From Lineus longissimus (Eukaryota; Nemertea; Pilidiophora; Heteronemertea; Lineidae), in assembly GCF_910592395.1 (NCBI RefSeq), contig NC_088313.1, positions 5,522,501 through 5,586,500 on the forward strand: DNA of 64,000 bases. The letters are read 5' to 3'. Of this stretch, positions 56,939-64,000 are shown in pieces. Under the pieces are notes generated by a model. The model made no database searches, was not told the DNA's origin, and saw only the letters and a program-made list of their open reading frames with translations. Position numbers and translations under genes: made by a program. Within the stretch, counting starts at the first letter, position 1, and every line of letters starts with the position of its first letter.

Positions 56939-57406
56939 GCTGAAAGGGTGGATGTCGTCCTGGGTGCCGACAAATGCTACCCAGGTTCGAGATCGACTGG
57001 ACAATAAGCACCCTGGGTGCCATTACACTAGACAAACAGCACCCAGCTTCTTTTTGCCTGGCTTATGGATCTTAGGGACGACGTTTCTTGCAATCTCGTT
57101 TTATATCGCGCCGTGGTACTTGTGGCATTAGCAGTGCGCGAAATAAAAAGAACAGATAAACAGAAAAAAACGCGTTTTTTTCTGTTTATCTGTTCTTTTT
57201 ATTTCGAGCACTACTAATGCCGCAAGTACCACGGCGCGAGATAAAACGAGATTGCAAGAAACGTCGTCCCTAAGATCCATAAGCCAGGCAAAAAGAAGCT
57301 GGGTGCTGTTTGTCTAGTGTAATGGCACCCAGGGTGCTTATTGTCCAGTCGATCTCGAACCTGGATACCATTTGTCGGCACCCAGGACGACATCCACCCT
57401 TTCAGC
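56939..57406. repeat. 468 bp near-perfect palindrome
   Basis: Two arms of 234 bp meet at the centre 57172/57173 (AAAAAACGCGTTTTTT). Outer ends are GCTGAAAGGGTGGATGTCG and its complement. I count under a dozen mismatches. There is no spacer, so cruciform extrusion is possible. No clear target duplication. Confidence 0.92.
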
Positions 57407-57507
57407 TTTAACGAAGTAGCTATGTACAGTTCAAACTGCTGTATACGCAGGAACAAGAGGCGAATTGACATAACCGCGTCATCAATGACGTCTGCTGGAG
57501 AAAAAAA

Positions 57508-57723
57508 ATGGCGGTGGCGGTGGAAGAACTCCCCGCTTCCCTTCAAGTTGGGGCCAAATTCTCATTCTTTCCCGCCTTCCAAACAGCTCTCTTTCGGTAT
57601 CAGGAGCAACACAATGTTGCCTTTGTAATACGGCACTCTAGAACCACCGACAAACAAAAAAGAGTCTCAAAAATGATGGGAAAATTCCACGCAGCATGTT
57701 GTGTATTCAAGAGAAAATGTTGA
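57508..57723 (+). CDS. Short reading frame resembling the N-terminal module of ZSWIM/FAR1-like proteins
   Basis: A 71-codon frame, MAVAVEELPASLQVGAKFSF, then FPAFQTALFRYQEQHNVAFV and IRHSRTTD. The spacing F-x-F-x2-F-x5-L-x2-Y-x6-F resembles the N-terminal region of ZSWIM3-type and FAR1/MULE-derived proteins (family recall only). The last dozen codons and the stop are inside the miniature element at 57689-57845, so the original protein probably continued differently. It may be a first exon, a transposon gene remnant, or chance. No continuation was found. Confidence 0.3.
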   Translation: MAVAVEELPASLQVGAKFSFFPAFQTALFRYQEQHNVAFVIRHSRTTDKQKRVSKMMGKFHAACCVFKRKC

Positions 57724-57845
57724 GCAGGACTCACAGCAGGTAGCATCAAATCGGAGGCGGGGCTTTATTTAATGAACCTAAAGAATATTAATATAAAACG
57801 CTGTGAACATGAAACTACTGTCTTGCATACATAGCATGCTGTGTA
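57689..57845 (-). mobile_element. 157 bp miniature element, copy 2 (inverse of 52252-52408)
   Basis: About 85-90% like the copy in RRP12 intron 21, reversed. GCATGTTGTGTATTCAAGAG at one end and GCATGCTGTGTAC at the other. Confidence 0.65.
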
Positions 57846-59140
57846 CATATCCTCTTCCTAATCTTAATTCAACGTACTATATTTTACGCGCCGGCGAACT
57901 ATCGATGGGCCAAGTGATGCGGTCGACCTAACAAAATCTACATCGGCAGCGTAGTTAATCACATACATGTACAATGTAGTGTTCGTCACAACAGGATGTT
58001 TGTATTTACTCGAGATTCTGTGATTCTATTTTGCATCCAGTAGTCGGCTTCCAAAAATATTATTGATTTGAAAACTAATAAACAACGCTCCTGATTGCTC
58101 GGGTATTGACCTACAAAATTAGCATTCAAGCTAGTTATTTTATAGAACAATCACCGTTTAGACGCCATACCAGCCTCAATGCGCATCCAGAATCAGTAAA
58201 AAATGCCGAAATGCTTCACTTGCCACGAATACCCGACCCCATCCACCAAATGCGGGACTTGCACTTGCAGTAACGGTTTGACAAAGTCAGAATAATGTTA
58301 ACAATGGTTAAAGAGGTGGGACTTCCTTAAAATAAATGGAGAAATTTCGCTTCACGCATCACATTTTACATATTACATTTTTCGCAGAACCAAAAAATGT
58401 GATGCATATTTGTTCATTTTAAAAACATTATAGATTTCCTGAAAATACCAACCTTTTATTTGATTAATTTTTTTGGTAAATGTCTTTTTCGCATCGTTAT
58501 ACTTGAAAACAGGGACCGCCGCGAATTTCGTTTTGCGTCGATTTTACCCTGTTATGTTCCCAGCAGATGGTATTTCGCTTTCAAACAGAAGAACCGTTTG
58601 ATATGTTGCGACAAAATAGCCTAAAGGTAGGTTTCCACTGAAGGCGATTGGATGCGATTTCAAATGCATTTCACAACGAATGCGATATTCGGATTCATTC
58701 TTTGGGTGTAATATCGCGTGAAATCTACATCTACCACGAGAGGAAAATTCACACCTGCCTCAACACATGCCTATTAACAACTGTCACCTGCTATCTTATT
58801 TTATCACCAACGACTTCCTACGATAGTGTGATTTAAAAACGTGCTAATACTTGCTTCCTGTAGATGATTTCACACACACTTGTTTAGTATTTATCTTTAC
58901 CTTTGTCGACTGAAACTGTAGGCCTGGAGTTTTTCTATAAAGAAGGCCAAAAATTTTTATCATAAACATCACTCGGAACGATTGCCTTTCTATTAATCGA
59001 TCTCATAATCACCGCAACGACTTGTAGATGGCGTTCAACATCCAATGCAAAATATTTCAAACTTACAGAAAACCTATAGCTCCAATTTCGTAGTTCGGTT
59101 ACTCATTCTGAACTGCTTTTGGAAAGAAGTGCCATGGACC
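57846..59140. other. No recognised feature
   Basis: A/T-rich sequence without repeats I can recognise. The frame at 58648-58836 has no family features. Confidence 0.5.
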
Positions 59141-59201
59141 TTTGCCAGCACAATCAATGTCACCCCACACGGTGCCAAGCCAGTTTTTTCCCGGGAAGCA
59201 G

Positions 59202-59211
59202 CGCATGCGTA
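59202..59211. promoter_or_regulatory. NRF1-like palindrome upstream of a candidate first exon
   Basis: GCGCATGCG matches the core of the NRF1 site (GCGCATGCGC), common in promoters of animal housekeeping genes. It lies 122 bp before the candidate start codon at 59333. Confidence 0.4.
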
Positions 59212-59332
59212 ATGTAACTCTGATCGAACCGTGGAGTGGCGCAGATGCCGTGACCATACGCGATGATGTTTACCAGCACGTGGACGAGGATTTTCTTTTG
59301 TTCTTAATTTTACCTGAACGCTGAAGGTTGGA

Positions 59333-59375
59333 ATGGAGTTTAGCGAATCCGATGTGGTGGAGTCAAGGGACGAAG
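59333..59375 (+). CDS. Candidate first coding exon of an unidentified gene
   Basis: ATG in a fair context opens MEFSESDVVESRDE and ends at a consensus donor (GAAG|GTGAGT) in phase 1. The composition (acidic, Ser-rich) and the strong donor suggest a real first exon. No second exon was identified to the right, so the gene and its function are unknown. Confidence 0.35.
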
Positions 59376-60441
59376 GTGAGTCGTTCGAAGGGGGGGTGTT
59401 CGATATGGGATGTGGCTTGTAAATATAGGCCTATGATATTCGGCACGGCGAATGTCTGAAAATCTATTGCATTTCCCAGGGTTTTTCGAATTCGTTGATC
59501 CTTAGGCATACATGTATGCATGTCATAGTGCCAGTGTTGTCGAGTTTGTGACCATCGGGATCGTCTCCATCAGGGATTGTGTCTAGCTTTCTTTGAATTT
59601 TGTAACGACGGTTCTGATTGGGTGCATTTAGTTTTGCGCCTGTTCAGGCAGTGATGGGATGTTTCTAAGGGGTTCGTGAGCAGCGTCGTAGAAACGAACA
59701 TTAAACCCCTGATATCCTTAGGATTGATTATTGTATGTGTATCGTTGTAAGATCATTGACGTACATAACTTTTGTAGTCTACGTGTAGTTTTTGCTTTTT
59801 GAGCTGGGAAATGCGTGCTGTAAATTAATGCTAAATGTTGTAGCATACATCGCGTACGGCGGCTAATACTCATCCAAACGTTGATGAATTGCAAATAATC
59901 TAATGCCCTGCACGTGTAAATCAACCGACCACCCTTTAACTTGCCGTTAGTTTTTTCTCATCGTACTAAAGTCACTTCATTTCGTAGGCCCTACGTTCAT
60001 AACCCATTTTGACTGTTAATCAGCTGTGTAAACAACACTTACCCCTGCGATAAAGTTACTATACCTTAACGCAACTTCTCCAAACTAAACTTAAACATGC
60101 ATTTGCAAATGTCAACAATTCATATGGACCACTGGATCTTCAAGTTACCTTGAAGCTTTTATGTAGTATTTGGAACTTTGATATAAAAACGTTACTTCTG
60201 ATTGCCCCCGACCTTGTGTGGTCTATTTGTCTTGATTTTTCTCAATCAGTGGATGGGAAAGTTTTACACATATGTCTGCAATGGCTGAACACTCCATGCA
60301 TTGTGACCGCAATAGGGTTACCATGGAAACGCGATCATCAATTCATCATCCTTGCCCAACAATGGCTACTTGATATTGTGTGTCCATTTATGAAAGTTTA
60401 AAACTCTTCACACGAAATACACCTTAACACGTCTCGATGAC
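59376..60441. other. No recognised feature (possible intron of the candidate gene)
   Basis: No repeat or coding similarity recognised. The longest frame (60150-60401) shows no domain. Confidence 0.45.
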
Positions 60442-61283
60442 GAATGTAGGTGATAAAGGCACTGGAAAAAAGGCACTGGAAAAAAAGGTACGGAAAAAAG
60501 GCACTAGGTAAAAAAGGCACTGGAAAAAAAGGCACTAGGTAAAAAAGGCACTAGGAAAAAAGGAACTAGGAAAAAAGGCACTATGTAAAAAAGGCACTGG
60601 AAAAAAAGGCAATGGAAAAATGGCACCAAAAAAAATGTATGGGAAATCTCTGAGAAATCGCTACATAGATAAAAATAAAAATTTCTATGTGCATTTCTAT
60701 GTGTAGTTTTTTTCTACATCAACAGAATACTAGGTGGTCCAAAAAAATGGAACAGCCTGTTTTTAGTACCCTCCAACCAGAAAAACCAGCTTGGATAGGC
60801 AGGGAATCCTTATAAAAAATAATACAAAGATCATCCGATTTGGTCCAGTAGTTTAATCAAATTAGATTCAGGGTTCCCTCACCAATAACCTATTTCTACA
60901 AGATACAATAGTTTCACAAGAGTGGCTATTGACATCTAGCAAAACATTCTTGATGAGTCTCATTGCAGTTTTATTGGTGAGAAAGACTTGGAAGCACATT
61001 ACACATAGCACATTACACATATAGAAATGCACGGGGGGGGGGGCACCCCAAATGAATTTTTAACCTAGAGATTTCCTGGTGCCTTTTTTTCCAGTGCCTT
61101 TTTTACCTAGTATAGCGATTTCCTGGTGCCTTTTTTTCCAGTGCCTTTTTTACCTAGTGCCTTTTTTACCCAGTGCCTTTTTTCCTAGTGCCTTTTTTAT
61201 CTAGTGCCTTTTTTCCAGTGCCTTTTTTACCTAGTGCCTTTTTTCCGTACCTTTTTTTCCAGTGCCTTTATTACCGCCTACCC
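60442..61283. mobile_element. Foldback element with tandem GGCACTAGG(T)AAAAAA arms
   Basis: Left arm 60442-60640 is a tandem array of a 14-17 bp unit (AAAAAAGGCACTGG). The right arm 61077-61283 is the inverse array. The outermost bases also pair (GTAGGTGATAAAGGCAC with its near-complement). A 440 bp centre without a gene lies between. Same architecture as 14762-16316 but unrelated sequence. Confidence 0.8.
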
Positions 61284-64000
61284 TCGGTGACAGTATATAT
61301 CTGCTCAGAGGTTGACCGTTGTGTTTATTTTCTCCATAGCAATAGCAGTTCATTAGCACATCAGGCTCGGCTTACTAATTAGCTGGTATTTTATTCTGTC
61401 AATAGCTGTCATGATTTTTGATAGGGCCGGGCAAAGTTCATCTTGACCCGCAAACGCATGAGAGTCAGGATGGGCCAAGTTTTTATCACCATAATTACGA
61501 ATAGCAGTCTCCAAAATGTACATGCTCTGTGCCCTTCATAATGCCAGATGATCTAAGGATGAAGCCATCCTCTCGTAGCATACATTTGTAAAGTGAGCCT
61601 GTGGTGCTAGTGTTGGATATAAAGGCCTGATAAGGGCTTATAAGATGCCACCATTTATGTCATGTATTGGTACCTGTACATATTTCCATGCACCCTTTAT
61701 TGATCAGCGAAATGATATAATGAAAATGAAATCGCGAGAAATCGTGATAAGGCACAGTCACATTTAATCAAAAGGTTAAACAATCGATGTTTTTCGTTTT
61801 ATGTTCGAAAATAAATGATTCATATCAAATGGCACAATATTAAATGCTGCTTTCCGTAAAATGTTCCATTCCAACATGATTTTTCATTTCAAATTCTGTA
61901 GATACGCAGTGTTATTTAATATTATTGCCGTGTATACGGATAGAAAAACCACATGCTTGCCACATTATCGCGCTTGCTGGTGTCATCACTACAATAAGGA
62001 CAGTGTTTATTTCCTGCTGGCAAGATGATGATAGCGTACCCAAACGTACCTGGCCTTTAATCAAGTGTTGGCCATCGCCCTTGACATTTACACACAGAGT
62101 GACGTGGAGGGGTGGGGCGGTCTACTTCAGTGTCATCGAGCCGGAATCATAAATAAAAAAACCCGTTGATTTAACCGGGGCGGATCTATCACCTTACTGT
62201 AATGAGACAAGTTGGTTGATTTACCCTAAGTGCCACGTCCGTTGTGTTAGACGTAATCCTGAGATGCCCTGGTTCTGGTGCCGAGACAACCATATACCCC
62301 AAATAAGAGCACTAAAGTGACTTAAATAACGTAGAGGCAGGAATTCGAACTATAGGGGAGTCAAGTTAGTAACCCAGGCCGTTGACAAGTGAAATTTGAA
62401 ATTTATTTGCCAAACACAAGATTTTGTATCAGGCTTGTAAGATAGTATACAAAATGTATATGTACAATAAATTACAAGTGTTCACATGTACACATGTGGG
62501 GACCTTTATTGTGTATGACTCAATAACAATACAAGCGTTAATTATTACATTCGATGTACTGTATATCAGTGAGACAGGAGAGACACCGACTGGCAATTTC
62601 ATGTATGTTCACATCAGGCTCACTTATTAGTCATTCGCGTTTACATCATTCCATGGAAACCCCGCATGTCCGTTGCTGCAGAAATGAATCAGAAGAAGGA
62701 CCGCGACCGGAACCACCGATTTGTCCGGAAGTCAGTACTTGTGGGTGGGAGTAAGGTCATCCTGCACATTGTACAATCTGCTCGTCTCATCGCGACCTTC
62801 CAAGTCCTTTGACATCGCAAGAAGGCCCATCTGCTCCTATTAGTCACATAAACCACAAGGAGCCTGAATGCTCTTGTCTGAACCTTGAATCTTTCAATCC
62901 TTTCTGGGCTTTAGTCCTATCATTCATGGTCAACCAAGGAAAGGGTTTTATAGGGTCGACACTTATTCGAAAGACTGATCTTCATGCCGCAGGAACAATA
63001 TTCTTTCACTGGAGTGGTCGGAGTAGGCTTTTTGATTGACGAAAGGGTTTGGATGATTTCCGTTAACTGCATTGTGAAGTATAGGGCTTTGGATGGGTCT
63101 AACGTTAAACTTTCATGTAAGGTGTTTTCATTTATGAATCTTGTTTCAGAGGCATTAATTTTGCCTGGAAAACGCGCCATATAGAAATTGTGGAATATCT
63201 GATCACGGGTTGTCCTTGGTGTCCCTGGAAGGGTTCAGATTTCGATTCAAGAACGAGAACGAGATGGCAGTTTTGCGGCGGATATCGCGTTGCCTGTTGT
63301 CAGAGTCCGTATAGCCTACTAGAACACAAAATACAAAACCATCCACCTCGTTTGTCAACACGAGTGAACCAAAGAAAATGATCACCTCGTTTTCGTCCAC
63401 GTTCCCGGATCAAAATCTGAACCTCTCTATTGTCTCGAGGTTGATTTATCTAAGGGCTAACTTACATGTAGTTGACAGTCTTATCACTGCAGTTAGTTGC
63501 TATTGCCATTATTGCCACACAACATGGTTGCATTAAACCAGTCTACAGAGGCATTCACAGCAGTATGTACCCTGGAGGCAAAATATTTGACCACAGGTTG
63601 GTATGAAATACCAGTTGTAAGTCATTTACTGAACAATACACCTATAATGTTATTGATTAACTGTTAGCTCAGGTGCCATATTGACTTGATATTGTGGAAT
63701 CATTATTGTGTCCATAAATCGATGTCAGGCCAAACTGGTATAAAGCCGAGTTACTTGCTTGATGCCAGCTATAGGGCGAGTGTAGTCATCCCTTTGTTGA
63801 TATGTTCTTGGTTCAGAGTTCTATGCCATATGTTCCCCTATGTGGGTCCTATGTTCCCCGTGTTCTATTTTCGGGAAACATGAGCAGATGTGGTCCACCC
63901 TGGTGGAGGGGTATCGTTTGTAAAGAAATCCGTTGGGAAGCCCAGCGTATAGGATCGTCGAGGAGGAAGATCATGTCTTGTCGTCAAAATGTAATACATA
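61284..64000. other. No recognised gene or repeat
   Basis: Short frames only. The ATG at 63524 opens MVALNQSTEAFTAVCTLEAK and might be a small exon, but no splice partner or family was recognised. Confidence 0.45.

Overview
The window is nuclear DNA from an intron-rich, repeat-rich animal, most plausibly a marine invertebrate. The signs are multi-exon genes with GT-AG introns, CR1/Rex-like and APE-type LINE fragments, tRNA-derived SINEs, many TTAA- and TA-flanked miniature transposons, and THAP/YqaJ-type DNA transposon genes. I cannot name the species from sequence alone. Nothing bacterial, plasmid-like, viral or CRISPR-like is present.

Two conserved housekeeping genes lie head to head. The 5' half of a cytosolic Xaa-Pro aminopeptidase (XPNPEP1 family) runs on the minus strand from codon 1 at about 9201 leftward and leaves the window at position 1. 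Eight coding exons (287 codons) are visible; the catalytic pita-bread domain is outside. A complete RRP12 gene (ribosome biogenesis and nuclear export factor) runs on the plus strand from 16784 to 52956. All 22 coding exons join in frame to 1308 residues, close to the 1297 of human RRP12. The 7.5 kb between the two genes is filled by transposons, chiefly a decayed THAP/YqaJ element (12249-16350) that carries a second, foldback element inside it.

RRP12 intron 20 (38867-52024) hosts an oppositely oriented, intact single-exon class A GPCR gene (41795-42772) and, next to it, a 5'-truncated and frameshifted relative. The other introns hold three large minisatellites (55, 92 and 169 bp periods), several miniature inverted-repeat elements and a 945 bp inverted-repeat transposon with a clean 7 bp target duplication. 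One TA-flanked miniature element begins only six bases into an intron.

Downstream of RRP12 (53-64 kb) I see mostly repeats: a near-identical copy of the element that splits a LINE at 5 kb, a 468 bp near-perfect palindrome, and a foldback element with tandem-repeat arms. The only gene hints there are a short ZSWIM-like reading frame (57508-57723) and a candidate first exon (59333-59375) downstream of an NRF1-like site. No known system joins these parts; the strongest oddities are the GPCR that has lost its DRY arginine, the hammerhead-ribozyme-like core in a hairpin element, and a repeat family that carries nuclear-receptor DR3 motifs in each module.
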